From assembly GCA_030679615.1 (NCBI GenBank), contig JAUXSJ010000035.1:1-16608 (forward strand): a stretch of 16,608 bases of DNA, read 5' to 3'. The notes under the pieces were generated by a model. The model was given only the letters and a program-made list of their open reading frames with translations. It made no database searches and was not told the DNA's origin. Each line of letters opens with the position of its first letter. Positions within the stretch are counted from its first letter, which is position 1. The position numbers and the translations under genes were made by a program. The stretch is from Parachlamydiaceae bacterium. Its GTDB lineage: Bacteria; Chlamydiota; Chlamydiia; Chlamydiales; Parachlamydiaceae. Below, piece by piece: positions 5,993 to 13,366 of this stretch.

Positions 5993-6205
5993 TTTTTTGG
6001 AGTGCGAAGGCCCTGCCTTCGCTTTTTTTAGAGAGAATATCGAAATGATGCGGTGTCATTTTCAACTCGATCCATTCAATCTACAGAAACGCATATGATC
6101 AAAATATTATTCAAATCTTGAATTAGTATAAATACCATTGAAAACTATAAATGTTGATATTCGACCCGTAAAAAAGCGAAGGCAGGGCCTTCGCACTCCA
6201 AAAAA
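5993..6205. mobile_element. GCGAAGGC-ended element, copy B
   Basis: A 213-bp element with terminal inverted repeats TTTTTTGGAGTGCGAAGG... (5993-6029) and its complement (6170-6205). Each end folds on itself: GCGAAGGCCCTGCCTTCGC at 6004-6022 plus seven T, and the mirrored hairpin at 6176-6194 preceded by six A. Both therefore act as inward-facing terminators, the left one for plus-strand and the right one for minus-strand transcripts. The core (6035-6085) is the reverse complement of the cores in copies A, C and D. The left end would terminate the transcript carrying tRNA-Pro. No coding capacity. The gap 5930-6306 otherwise holds only the leader of the gene at 6307. Confidence 0.85.
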
Positions 6206-6306
6206 TGTTCTAATTTTTTATATTCTAAATGCAGTTTTTTTATTGATTAAAAAATAAAAAGCATATATCATAAACGTTTAATACATAAAAACTTAGGAAT
6301 AATTTA

Positions 6307-7200
6307 ATGAGTGTTATTAATAATTTTGTTATATCCTCTTCTTTAGTTCTTTCGGCTGTTTCTCCATTGAGTGCTGCAGAACCAGTTCAATTCCATCCAA
6401 TAGAATCTCTTAAAGAAATAAATACTTCTCAACCAGATAAAACAATCTTTTTTTTAGATTTAGACGATACTGTATTTGATTTTCCTCTGATGCTAGGAAG
6501 TAAAGCTTGGCGTCGATACATTGTGGGAGCAACAAAAAAAATTGATCCTAGTCAAAATTGGCATGACAAACTTACTTTTCTTTTAGCGAAACACCTTCCT
6601 TTGCATACTGTTGAAGAAATGACAAGTTCGTTTGTAAATGAATTGCAAGAAAAGGGATATGTTGTTTGTGGTCTAACCTCTAGAGAACGTAATCAATGGT
6701 ATAATACTTCTCAAGAAGGTGTTGATGAGTTAACTATTAATCAATTAAAATCTGTAAATATCGATTTTAATAACAACAGTTTAGAAAACAATTACCCATT
6801 TCTTGCTTTTGATTCGGAATATCATGATGCAACTTTTTTTGCAGATACAAGCCTTAAAGGTGATTACTTAATAAAAATTTTTAAAGCTGGAGATCAAATT
6901 CATTTTCCCAAAAAGGCTATTTTTATTGATGATAAAGATTCTCAAGTAACATCAGTGATCAATGCTTTAAATGAACTTGGAATAGAAAATGAAGGTTATT
7001 ATTATAAAGCAACAGAAGAAAAAGCAAAAAGTTTTGATCCTTGGGTCGCAAATATTCAACTATATTATTTTGTTACTTCGAACTACAGCACTATCTACAC
7101 AGATGAAGAAGCTGCTTCAATTAAAGAAGCTCAATCACATTTAGATGCGAATTATTATCTTGAAGAAACATTAAAGTTTGCAAAAAGCCATAATCTTTAA
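6307..7200 (+). CDS. Exported HAD-fold protein, DUF2608-like (putative periplasmic phosphatase)
   Basis: A 297-residue protein with an N-terminal Sec-type signal peptide (about 1-24, VISSSLVLSAVSPLSAAEP, likely cleaved after an Ala near 23-24), so it acts in the periplasm or beyond. HAD superfamily motifs are all visible: motif I FLDLDDTVFD with nucleophile D51 and acid/base D53, motif II GLTSRE with T124, a candidate motif III lysine (K186 or K190), and motif IV IFIDDKD with D208 and D209. The overall pattern matches the DUF2608 family, known to me from Legionella and chlamydia-like bacteria, whose substrate is not established. AGGAAT at 6295-6300 supports the start. The next gene (7311) is a divergent paralogue without a signal peptide. 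Catalytic residues are intact, so phosphatase activity is likely; the substrate is unknown. Confidence 0.85.
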   Translation: MSVINNFVISSSLVLSAVSPLSAAEPVQFHPIESLKEINTSQPDKTIFFLDLDDTVFDFPLMLGSKAWRRYIVGATKKIDPSQNWHDKLTFLLAKHLPLHTVEEMTSSFVNELQEKGYVVCGLTSRERNQWYNTSQEGVDELTINQLKSVNIDFNNNSLENNYPFLAFDSEYHDATFFADTSLKGDYLIKIFKAGDQIHFPKKAIFIDDKDSQVTSVINALNELGIENEGYYYKATEEKAKSFDPWVANIQLYYFVTSNYSTIYTDEEAASIKEAQSHLDANYYLEETLKFAKSHNL

Positions 7201-7209
7201 ATCATTTAA

Positions 7210-7236
7210 TTGAATCCCTTCCATGAAGGGATTCAA
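7210..7236. terminator. Strong hairpin after the first HAD gene
   Basis: TTGAATCCCTT and AAGGGATTCAA form a perfect 11-bp stem around CCATG. No T-run of length follows (TTCTAGACG), so it may act as an attenuator or mRNA-stabilising hairpin rather than a full terminator. Confidence 0.5.
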
Positions 7237-7310
7237 TTCTAGACGATAAAAAATTCATTCTATAAACTAAAAATTAAATTCGTTTTAAAATTTTTACTTA
7301 AATCCATAAT

Positions 7311-8078
7311 ATGACTCATCCTTCTTCTAAATTAAACAAAATTATCGAATCAGATTCAATTCTCTCCATCCTCGATCATGTTAACGAAGATACCTTTGTT
7401 TTTTCTGATTTAGACAACACGTTAATCGAATCTGAAAATCATTTAGGATCTGCTCAATGGGGAGATTATCTGTATGATTTATATTTTGATCCAAATAGAC
7501 CTGTTGAAGATGCTGACTCATTAGAAGCTGAAAAATGGTGTGAAGTTCAACCTCTTATAAACATACGTCATGTTGATCCTCAAACCCCTGAATTAATTCG
7601 TCGACTTCATGAAAATAAAATCCCTTTAATTGGATTAACCGCTAGACGGCCAGAAGAAATTCACTTTACTCTTGAACAATTAAATTCTCTTCAAATCACA
7701 TTAAGTCGTCATTTCTTTAATAATGATTACTTAGATGATGCTTCTCAGCCTCGTAAAAGAATTATTTTCCATCATGGAGTTATTTACTGCACTCCAATCA
7801 ATCAAAAAAGTTACGGTTTAAAATTATTTTTAGAAAAAGCTAAGTGTAATCCTAAGAAAATTATTTTTATCGATGATAAATTGTCTCACGTTGAAGATGT
7901 AGCCTTATTTGCTAAGGAGCAAGGAATCGATTATGTCGGCATTCGGTTTAGTGGAGCAGATCCAAGAGTGAAAACTTTTTGTCCAAATATTGTAAAAGTT
8001 CAATATGAACACCTTCCTAAAATTCTTTCAAATGATGAAGCGAAATTTATTTTTGAATCTAAAAATAATAACAAGTAA
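7311..8078 (+). CDS. Cytoplasmic HAD-fold protein, DUF2608-like
   Basis: A 255-residue paralogue of the preceding protein but lacking a signal peptide, so it is expected in the cytoplasm unless secreted by another route. Motif I is FSDLDNTLIES with D33 and D35, motif II GLTARRPEE with T110, the likely motif III lysine is K171 in YGLKLFLEKAK, and motif IV is IFIDDKLSHVED with D188 and D189. The two proteins share the same spacing between motifs I and II (about 75 residues) and between II and IV (about 80-85), which is why I regard them as one family. No ribosome binding site is seen before the ATG; an earlier start is not available in frame. The alkyltransferase gene starts 29 bases downstream, suggesting cotranscription. 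Confidence 0.83.
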   Translation: MTHPSSKLNKIIESDSILSILDHVNEDTFVFSDLDNTLIESENHLGSAQWGDYLYDLYFDPNRPVEDADSLEAEKWCEVQPLINIRHVDPQTPELIRRLHENKIPLIGLTARRPEEIHFTLEQLNSLQITLSRHFFNNDYLDDASQPRKRIIFHHGVIYCTPINQKSYGLKLFLEKAKCNPKKIIFIDDKLSHVEDVALFAKEQGIDYVGIRFSGADPRVKTFCPNIVKVQYEHLPKILSNDEAKFIFESKNNNK

Positions 8079-8107
8079 TAATTCCTCATTATAACCAAAT
8101 CATCTTC

Positions 8108-8704
8108 ATGAACCAACCAATCATTTCTGATCCTTATTTTGAAAATTTTTTCATTGAATCATGTACTGAAAATTCAAACAATAAACAAATTTTAAAAACA
8201 GAATTCATAAATACCCCTATAGGTTCAATGATCGCTATCGCCAACGATCAATCACTCTATTTACTTGAGTTCGTTGATTGTCGTAGCTTAAAAAGAGAAA
8301 TTAGGCGGCTTTTGAAAGAGACTAACTCAAAACTCATTTTGGGAAAGTCAACACAGTTTATTTCCATTGAAAAGGAATTAAATTTATATTTTCTAGGTCA
8401 GTTAAAAACTTTTTCAACTCCTTTTTATCTTGTGGGGACACCTTTTCAAAAAAATGTATGGAAAGAACTAACTAAAATTCCATTTGCTAAAACTTGTTCA
8501 TATGAAGAAATAGCAAAAACTATTGATAATCCTAAAGGTTTTAGAGCAGTTGCTAGAGCCAATGGGGCAAATCAATTTGCTATTCTGATCCCCTGTCATA
8601 GAGTGATAAACAAAAGTGGTCTTTTAGGTGGTTATGATGGCGGTATTGAACGCAAAAAATGGTTGTTAGAGCATGAAAAGAATTTTGTTTCCAACAACGA
8701 ATAA
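8108..8704 (+). CDS. ogt: Methylated-DNA--protein-cysteine methyltransferase (Ogt/Ada C-terminal type)
   Basis: This suicide DNA-repair protein removes O6-alkyl groups from guanine by transfer to its own cysteine. The active site is IPCHRV at 161-166 with C163, preceded by RAVARANGANQFAIL (the DNA-binding helix-turn-helix region and arginine finger) and followed by GLLGGYDGGIERKKWLLEHE, all typical. The N-terminal half (about 31-110) matches the ribonuclease-H-like domain of Ogt and of the C-terminal half of Ada. At 198 residues it has no Ada methylphosphotriester or AraC domain, so it is a repair enzyme rather than a regulator. No clear Shine-Dalgarno is seen; the start is the first ATG after the HAD gene, 29 bases away, and translation may be coupled. 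The product is intact. It ends before an element whose left hairpin would stop its transcript. Confidence 0.95.
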   Translation: MNQPIISDPYFENFFIESCTENSNNKQILKTEFINTPIGSMIAIANDQSLYLLEFVDCRSLKREIRRLLKETNSKLILGKSTQFISIEKELNLYFLGQLKTFSTPFYLVGTPFQKNVWKELTKIPFAKTCSYEEIAKTIDNPKGFRAVARANGANQFAILIPCHRVINKSGLLGGYDGGIERKKWLLEHEKNFVSNNE

Positions 8705-8768
8705 AATAGAACACAAATACACAGATTCGACTTAGGCTTTTTTATTCACGAAATGCCTTCATCATATC

Positions 8769-8907
8769 TTTTTGGAGTGCGAAGGCCCTGCCTTCGCTTT
8801 TGTTTGGTATGCACTTTTATTGATTGAATTGAAGAATCGAAAATAACACCGCATCATCATCATTCTCTATTGAAAAAAAGCGAAGGCAGGGGCCTTCGCA
8901 CTCCAAA
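8769..8907. mobile_element. GCGAAGGC-ended element, copy C, as two-way terminator between convergent genes
   Basis: The smallest and cleanest copy (139 bp). The left hairpin GCGAAGGCCCTGCCTTCGC at 8779-8797 is followed by TTTTGTTT; the right hairpin at 8880-8899 (one extra G in the loop) is preceded by seven A. It lies between ogt (plus, ends 8704) and the hemolysin III gene (minus, ends 8948), exactly where a bidirectional terminator is needed. The flanks are also palindromic: CGAAATGCCTTCAT at 8749-8762 against ATGAAGGCATATCG at 8915-8928, one mismatch. A 27-base stretch 20 bases to the left (8722-8748, CAGATTCGACTTAGGC...) recurs at the same distance from copy D. Confidence 0.85.
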
Positions 8908-8947
8908 GTTTATTATGAAGGCATATCGCTTAAGTAGACAACATCGA

Positions 8948-9616
8948 CTAAGCGCCTGCAATATAAAATGTCACTAAGCAATAATGACAGGCACTTCCTC
9001 CCATTACAAATAAATGCCATATACTATGGTTGAAAGGAAGTTTTTTCCATAAAAAGAATATCACACCCAAAGTGTAGCACATTCCTCCACTCATCAATAA
9101 AATAAATCCTTCTTGCAATGAATCCATAATATCTTTAATCACTACAACACATCCCCAGCCCATCAGCAAATATAGAAATGTGGATAAAATTTCAAAACGA
9201 CCCGTGAAAAACATTTTCAATATAATTCCTATACAAGCCACGGACCAAATAATTATGCTAAAAAGGATCGCTTGAGAATTTTCAAATGTATAAAAAATAA
9301 CTGGCGTATATGACCCGGCTATTAGCAAATAAATACACGTGTGATCAAAAATTCTCAGTCTTTGTTTTTTCTTGATTTCTTTGCAATGATGATAAAGTGT
9401 CGACGCTAAAAACAAAAGAACGAGCGTTACCCCATAAATAAGACAACTAATTGTAATCCAAATATTTTCTGAAAAAAAAGCAGAACCCATTAAAAAAATA
9501 AATCCAATCACACTAATGATTAATCCGATTCCATGGGTAAAAAAATTAGCTAATTCTTCTATAGGCGTTTCTCCTGAAACAGCACAAACAGGTAAATTTT
9601 TTAATTTAGTATTCAT
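8948..9616 (-). CDS. Hemolysin III / PAQR-family membrane protein
   Basis: A 222-residue seven-span membrane protein of the bacterial hemolysin III (YqfA/AdipoR-like) group. Visible family motifs: EELANFFTHGIGL at 20-32, STLYHH at 72-77, DHTCIYLLIAGSYTPV at 91-106, and NHSIWHLFVMGGSACHY at 196-212. By comparison with adiponectin receptors, H76, H197 and H201 should bind a metal (zinc in the receptors). That chemistry suggests a hydrolase-like function, although the bacterial substrate is uncertain and the hemolysin label is historical. Seven hydrophobic stretches can be counted from about residue 27 to 219. The start has only a weak GAG-containing site. It is alone on the minus strand, convergent with ogt and divergent from the LbetaH gene. 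Confidence 0.92.
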   Translation of the reverse strand: MNTKLKNLPVCAVSGETPIEELANFFTHGIGLIISVIGFIFLMGSAFFSENIWITISCLIYGVTLVLLFLASTLYHHCKEIKKKQRLRIFDHTCIYLLIAGSYTPVIFYTFENSQAILFSIIIWSVACIGIILKMFFTGRFEILSTFLYLLMGWGCVVVIKDIMDSLQEGFILLMSGGMCYTLGVIFFLWKKLPFNHSIWHLFVMGGSACHYCLVTFYIAGA

Positions 9617-9888
9617 AAGTTCTCAAAAGTTGTTTAAATTTCTGTCTATAAGTTGTTGGAAACATAAATATAAGTTGATCATTGAAAATAACTCATCACT
9701 TTTGATCCAAGTATAAACACGTTATAAACAACCTGTTCACCTCCATAGACTAGATAAGTTATTAACATTTCCACACATTCTAAAGAAGAAGATAAATTTA
9801 TATAAATTATTTTCTTCTTGTAAGATTGGTGTGGAAACTTTATGTTTTTAAAAGCCAAGATAAAACGATTATTTAAAAAAGCACAGTT
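9617..9888. other. Divergent intergenic region with DnaA-box-like motifs and nested hairpin
   Basis: Two exact TTATNAACA matches lie at 9722-9730 and 9759-9767. Directly after them sits a nested dyad: TTTCCACAC (9768-9776) and GTGTGGAAA (9829-9837) outside, AAGAAGAA (9783-9790) and TTCTTCTT (9812-9819) inside, with an AT-only centre. The layout resembles the gap at 5143-5592. Promoters for the two divergent genes must be here but I cannot place them. Confidence 0.4.
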
Positions 9889-10566
9889 ATGAACTTAATT
9901 CCATCCTATTTTTTTGATCTTTCTACTTTTGAACATTCTTTTCTTTTTGATGAAAATGCTCCCCCTTGGCTAGCTTTAGATTTATTGGTTAATTATCTAA
10001 ATTCTTTAAAACTAGGCATTCATAAAGGAAAAATTTCTTCTCAAGCCTATTTAGTCAATCCAGAGTTAATTTCTATAGGAGAAAATTCTGTGGTCGAACC
10101 AGGGGCTTATATTCAAGGTCCTTGCGTGATTGGGAAAAATTCAATCATTCGGCATGGAGCATATATCCGTGGAAACGTTTTAATAGGCGACCATTGCGTT
10201 ATTGGTCACGATACTGAGATTAAGCATTCAATCTTATTAAATCACGCTCATGCGGCTCATTTTGCTTATTTGGGTAATTCTATTTTAGGTGCTGTAAATT
10301 TAGGTGCTGGAGTAAAGTGTGCAAATTTAAAACTTGATCGCACAGAAATTTCCCTCAATTTAAATGGCAATGAAATTAAAACTGGAATGAAGAAATTTGG
10401 AGCGATTATTGGTGATCGTACTCAAATTGGATGTAATAGCGTGACTAATCCCGGAACATTGATTGGTCAAGACGTTCAATGCTTTGCTTGCATTAGTTTA
10501 CCTCGTATTGTTCCTTCTCGTTCAATTATAAAACCTGGTTGCTTGCCAATCATGACAACTTATTAA
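9889..10566 (+). CDS. Left-handed beta-helix acyltransferase, GlmU C-terminal-like
   Basis: A 225-residue hexapeptide-repeat protein equal to the acetyltransferase half of GlmU without its uridyltransferase half (there is no LxxGxGTRM motif). Hexapeptide turns run from about 60 to 135 and again from 170 to 200 (IGENSVVEPGAYIQG, VIGKNSIIRHGAYIRG, AIIGDRTQIGCNS). The central block EIKHS...HAAHFAYLGNSILGAVNLGAG at 110-141 aligns with GlmU's catalytic segment, placing H124 at the GlmU catalytic histidine (H363 in E. coli). It may acetylate glucosamine-1-phosphate or another sugar phosphate for peptidoglycan or LPS, but loss of the first domain leaves the next step open. The neighbour is the prenyl synthase 24 bases downstream, a pairing I recall from Chlamydia (glmU-ispA). 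The start has no clear binding site. Confidence 0.85.
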   Translation: MNLIPSYFFDLSTFEHSFLFDENAPPWLALDLLVNYLNSLKLGIHKGKISSQAYLVNPELISIGENSVVEPGAYIQGPCVIGKNSIIRHGAYIRGNVLIGDHCVIGHDTEIKHSILLNHAHAAHFAYLGNSILGAVNLGAGVKCANLKLDRTEISLNLNGNEIKTGMKKFGAIIGDRTQIGCNSVTNPGTLIGQDVQCFACISLPRIVPSRSIIKPGCLPIMTTY

Positions 10567-10590
10567 TCGATTATTAATGGATTTCCGATC

Positions 10591-11469
10591 ATGCCTATGC
10601 AAAAGATTTTAGCTCCTTATCAGAACATGATCGAAAATTTGATTAAAAAAAAAATCCTTCAATTTGGGACAAAAAATTCATTAAGAGATGCTTGTGAATA
10701 TGCTTTGTTAAATGGAGGTAAACGTTTTCGTCCTGCTCTTGTTTTTATGATTGCTAAGGGACTAGGCCATAACATGGATGTTACTGAAGCAGCAATGGGA
10801 ATAGAGTTTCTTCATACAGCTTCATTAATTGCTGACGATCTTCCTTGTATGGATAATGATTCCGAGCGTCGCAATAAACCTTCTCTTCATTGTGTTTATG
10901 GAGAATCTGTTGCTTTATTAGCTTCTTATGCCCTTATTTCCGCTGGATATGCTTGCTTTGCCTATAACACTGAAGTCATAAAAAAAAGTCATCATCCTTT
11001 GGCTCATCAAAGTGATTATTTATGCACTTTGGCAATTGAAAACGTAAGTCAAAACACCGGGATTTCTGGTGCTGTTTCCGGGCAATATTTAGACCTTTCT
11101 CCACCAAATCTTTCTTTAGCTTTAGTAAAAGAAATTTTGCAAAAAAAAACAGTGACTCTTTTTGAAATCTCATTTGTTTTAGGTTGGCTTTTTGGAGGCG
11201 GCGATTTAACTCAACTCGATTTAGTCAAAAAAAGTGCGGCTCATTTTGGAATGGCTTTTCAAATTGCAGATGATTTAAGTGACATGGAACAAGATCTTGC
11301 AAATCAACATCCATTAAATCTAGCAAATATTTATGGAGTAAAACCGGCATTGGAAATGTTCCACGAAGAAATTTCAGGATTTAATCAAACGTTAGATGAT
11401 TTAAAATTAAAGAATAGTGATTTGAAAGTTTTGTCTGATTTCTTATGTCATCAAACGAGTCGTTATTAA
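10591..11469 (+). CDS. ispA: Polyprenyl (farnesyl/geranylgeranyl) diphosphate synthase
   Basis: A trans-prenyltransferase that condenses isopentenyl diphosphate with allylic diphosphates, feeding undecaprenyl carrier and quinone synthesis. At 292 residues it is all-helical and of family length. Substrate-binding signatures: GGKRFRPAL at 42-50, first aspartate motif DDLPCMD at 82-88 (DDxxxxD, the two-residue insertion typical of bacterial IspA-type enzymes), RRNKPSLH at 93-100, and second aspartate motif DDLSD at 227-231 preceded by FQIAD. Product length (C15 or C20) cannot be set from sequence. It follows the LbetaH gene by 24 bases, probably in one operon. Two in-frame ATGs, two codons apart, both lack a strong binding site. 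The stop codon is inside the left arm of the hairpin shared with recA. Confidence 0.93.
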   Translation: MPMQKILAPYQNMIENLIKKKILQFGTKNSLRDACEYALLNGGKRFRPALVFMIAKGLGHNMDVTEAAMGIEFLHTASLIADDLPCMDNDSERRNKPSLHCVYGESVALLASYALISAGYACFAYNTEVIKKSHHPLAHQSDYLCTLAIENVSQNTGISGAVSGQYLDLSPPNLSLALVKEILQKKTVTLFEISFVLGWLFGGGDLTQLDLVKKSAAHFGMAFQIADDLSDMEQDLANQHPLNLANIYGVKPALEMFHEEISGFNQTLDDLKLKNSDLKVLSDFLCHQTSRY

Positions 11470-11535
11470 CCAATGACGCATAAAACTACAGGATGAACAG
11501 GCGTAAGCCCTGTAATTTTATACGTCATTGGTTAA
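11466..11535. terminator. Bidirectional terminator hairpin between ispA and recA
   Basis: TTAACCAATGACG (11466-11478) pairs with CGTCATTGGTTAA (11523-11535), and the stem continues through ATAAAA/TTTTAT and TACAGG/CCTGTA to a loop near 11493-11508. Some 25 paired bases serve two convergent genes. The ispA stop codon (11467-11469) lies in the arm, and the recA stop is 16 bases beyond the other arm. Confidence 0.85.
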
Positions 11536-11550
11536 CTGCTTCAGCGATGT

Positions 11551-12627
11551 TTAAGCATCAGCAGGAACTTCTTCATCAGCAGCACAGGCACCAATAGGAG
11601 CTGTTTTAGTTCCAAGTGGCCGATCTTTATAAGATTTCATAATTAAAGATTCAATCTCTTCGAGAAGTTTTGGATTTTTCTTTAATTCTTCCCTTACAGA
11701 TTCTCTACCTTGACCTAGGCGTTGACCTTTATAACTAAACCAAGCCCCTTTTTTGTCCACAATATTGAATTCTGTAGCCATATCAATAGCACTACCTGTG
11801 CGTGAAATTCCTTCATTAAATAAGATGTCAAATTCAGCTATTTGAAATGGAGGAGCCATTTTATTTTTGCTTACTTTGACTTTAATGCGGTTTCCAATTT
11901 CATTGTTATCAGCACCTTTAATACCTCCTGTACGACGAATGTCCAAGCGAACAGAAGAATAGAATTTAAGTGCACGACCCCCTGGTGTTGTTTCCGGATT
12001 TCCATACATGACTCCAATTTTATCACGAATTTGGTTAATAAAAATGGCGCAAGTATTGCTTTTTGCTAAAGCTGAAGTTAGTTTTCGAAGTGCTTGAGAC
12101 ATTAAACGCGCTTGAAGTCCCATGAATTGATCTCCGATATCTCCATCAAGTTCAGATTTTGGAACAAGGGCTGCTACGGAGTCAACGACAATCAGGTCAA
12201 CGGCATTTGAACGAGCGAGCATTTCAACAATGTTAAGAGCTTCTTCACCGCTATCTGGCTGAGAAATTAATAAGTCATCCAAATTAACACCAATTTTGCT
12301 CGCATAAGTTGGATCAAATGCATGTTCGGCATCAATATAAGCAGCTAAACCACCATTTTTTTGTGCGTTAGCTACAATATGGGTTGCTAAAGTAGATTTT
12401 CCTGATGATTCAGGTCCATAAATTTCAACAATTCGACCTCGGGGGACACCACCAATTCCTAAAGCAATATCAAGTGCTAGAGCTCCTGTTTTGATAACAG
12501 GTACTTCTTTGTCAATAGCACCTTTTCCAAATGTCATGATAGCGCCATCGCCAAATTGTTTTTTTATTTGACCTAAAGCGAGACTTAATGCTTTTTTACG
12601 ATCAGCATCAGAAGGTTGTTGAGACAT
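11551..12627 (-). CDS. recA: Recombinase RecA
   Basis: The ATP-dependent strand-exchange protein of homologous recombination. It is full length at 358 residues. Walker A is GPESSGKST (about 70-78); the signature block INQIRDKIGVMYGNPETTPGGRALKFYSSVRLDIRR is intact, and the DNA-binding loop regions and a short acidic C-terminal tail (ACAADEEVPADA) are present. GGAG on the minus strand sits five bases before the ATG. An 8-bp dyad (TCAATTAA, five bases, TTAATTGA) at 12659-12679, 32 bases upstream, could be an operator; it is unlike the E. coli or Bacillus LexA box. A small exported protein gene precedes it on the same strand, separated by 174 bases with a hairpin, so recA likely has its own promoter. 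It converges with ispA. Confidence 0.98.
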   Translation of the reverse strand: MSQQPSDADRKKALSLALGQIKKQFGDGAIMTFGKGAIDKEVPVIKTGALALDIALGIGGVPRGRIVEIYGPESSGKSTLATHIVANAQKNGGLAAYIDAEHAFDPTYASKIGVNLDDLLISQPDSGEEALNIVEMLARSNAVDLIVVDSVAALVPKSELDGDIGDQFMGLQARLMSQALRKLTSALAKSNTCAIFINQIRDKIGVMYGNPETTPGGRALKFYSSVRLDIRRTGGIKGADNNEIGNRIKVKVSKNKMAPPFQIAEFDILFNEGISRTGSAIDMATEFNIVDKKGAWFSYKGQRLGQGRESVREELKKNPKLLEEIESLIMKSYKDRPLGTKTAPIGACAADEEVPADA

Positions 12628-12658
12628 AAAACTCCGTGATAAAGGTTTTGTTTCATAT

Positions 12659-12679
12659 TCAATTAATAGACTTAATTGA
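12659..12679. promoter_or_regulatory. Dyad symmetry upstream of recA, candidate operator
   Basis: TCAATTAA and TTAATTGA are exact reverse complements separated by TAGAC. Position (32 bases from the recA ATG) and size suit a dimeric repressor site. In an AT-rich genome such a palindrome can occur by chance, so this is tentative. Confidence 0.35.
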
Positions 12680-12751
12680 GTTATGAGTTAGAATAGAAAG
12701 AGCTTAATCATAAATAGATTAAAATTAAGACGCTAGAGAAGAAATTACATT

Positions 12752-12786
12752 GACCCACTTTTTATAAAATAAATAAAAAGTGAGTC
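12752..12786 (-). terminator. Hairpin after the small exported protein gene
   Basis: GACCCACTTTTTA (12752-12764) and TAAAAAGTGAGTC (12774-12786) pair over 13 bases with one mismatch and a short AT loop. It lies 16 bases after the stop of the minus-strand gene at 12802-13146. The T-run is weak, so it may only partly separate that gene from recA. Confidence 0.5.
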
Positions 12787-12801
12787 TTTCTTTAAAAAAA
12801 T

Positions 12802-13146
12802 TTATGGTCTTTCCCAGTAAAAGCCACCGTCCTTTGGGTCCATGCAAATTAAATAAGTGTCATCTAAATATCTTGATTTTGCAAAAACAAGAATTATATC
12901 TGTCTCTGGATGATATTTCCAAGAAAGAATTTTAGTTTTAAAACGATTCTGCCATTTTTTATTACCATTGAAATCGTAAGCGGTAAGATAGTCAGAATCT
13001 GAAAATTGAGAAAGAACGATGATAAAACGATCTACTGTCATCATCAAATCTTGATTTAAATTTTGATTTGCAGAAGGGGTCAAAGCAAAAGTGTTTGTGA
13101 ATCCAAGAATACATGTTAAAAAAAGAAGTGTCTTGATAAATTTCAT
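12802..13146 (-). CDS. Small exported hypothetical protein with PQQ/propeller-like repeats
   Basis: The 114-residue product starts with a clear Sec signal peptide (KFIKTLLFLTCILGFTNTFA, cleavage likely near 21-22). The mature part (about 93 residues) has two short similar stretches: DYLTAYDFNGNKKWQ and DTYLICMDPKDGGFYWERP, each 'L-x-x-x-D-x-x-x-G-x-x-x-W'. This resembles blades of PQQ-type or WD-like beta-propellers, where a variable and a value are listed per blade. Two blades cannot close a propeller, so it is either a truncated descendant or a small domain that binds a partner. AAAAGG six bases before the ATG supports the start. It lies upstream of recA and diverges from eno. I cannot name it and the repeat comparison is by eye. 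Confidence 0.68.
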   Translation of the reverse strand: MKFIKTLLFLTCILGFTNTFALTPSANQNLNQDLMMTVDRFIIVLSQFSDSDYLTAYDFNGNKKWQNRFKTKILSWKYHPETDIILVFAKSRYLDDTYLICMDPKDGGFYWERP

Positions 13147-13322
13147 TTTAAGCCTTTTAGCATTTAATGATTTGGAAATGTCTAATCGCTACATTAGCAT
13201 GGAGCGATTTCAATGATTATGAAAAAAAAAATTTATTGATGTCAATAATAAAAATTTTAAAAATTCAATATCTTTTAATTATTGCAATTACATTAAATTC
13301 AACGTTATGGTCATAAAGAGAC

Positions 13323-13328
13323 TATAAT
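13323..13328 (+). promoter_or_regulatory. Candidate -10 element of the eno promoter
   Basis: An exact TATAAT sits 38 bases before the eno ATG. No good -35 hexamer is seen at 16-18 bases upstream (TCAACG at best), which may reflect either a weak promoter or the loose -35 elements of AT-rich genomes. The remaining divergent gap (13147-13366) shows nothing else. Confidence 0.35.
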
Positions 13329-13366
13329 ATTTATTAATACTTACTGTTAAAAATTTAGGAACGTTT

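Noticed and set aside
5993..6205. tRNA-associated integration site (att) next to tRNA-Pro
   Set aside because: The 3' end of the tRNA is not duplicated nearby and no integrase is present; the same element occurs elsewhere without a tRNA.
9516..9716. 66-codon plus-strand open frame
   Set aside because: It overlaps the 5' end of the hemolysin III gene on the other strand and continues into the intergenic region without any binding site.
10976..11173. 65-codon minus-strand open frame inside ispA
   Set aside because: Antisense shadow of a conserved gene.
11842..12069. 75-codon plus-strand open frame inside recA
   Set aside because: Antisense shadow of a highly conserved gene.
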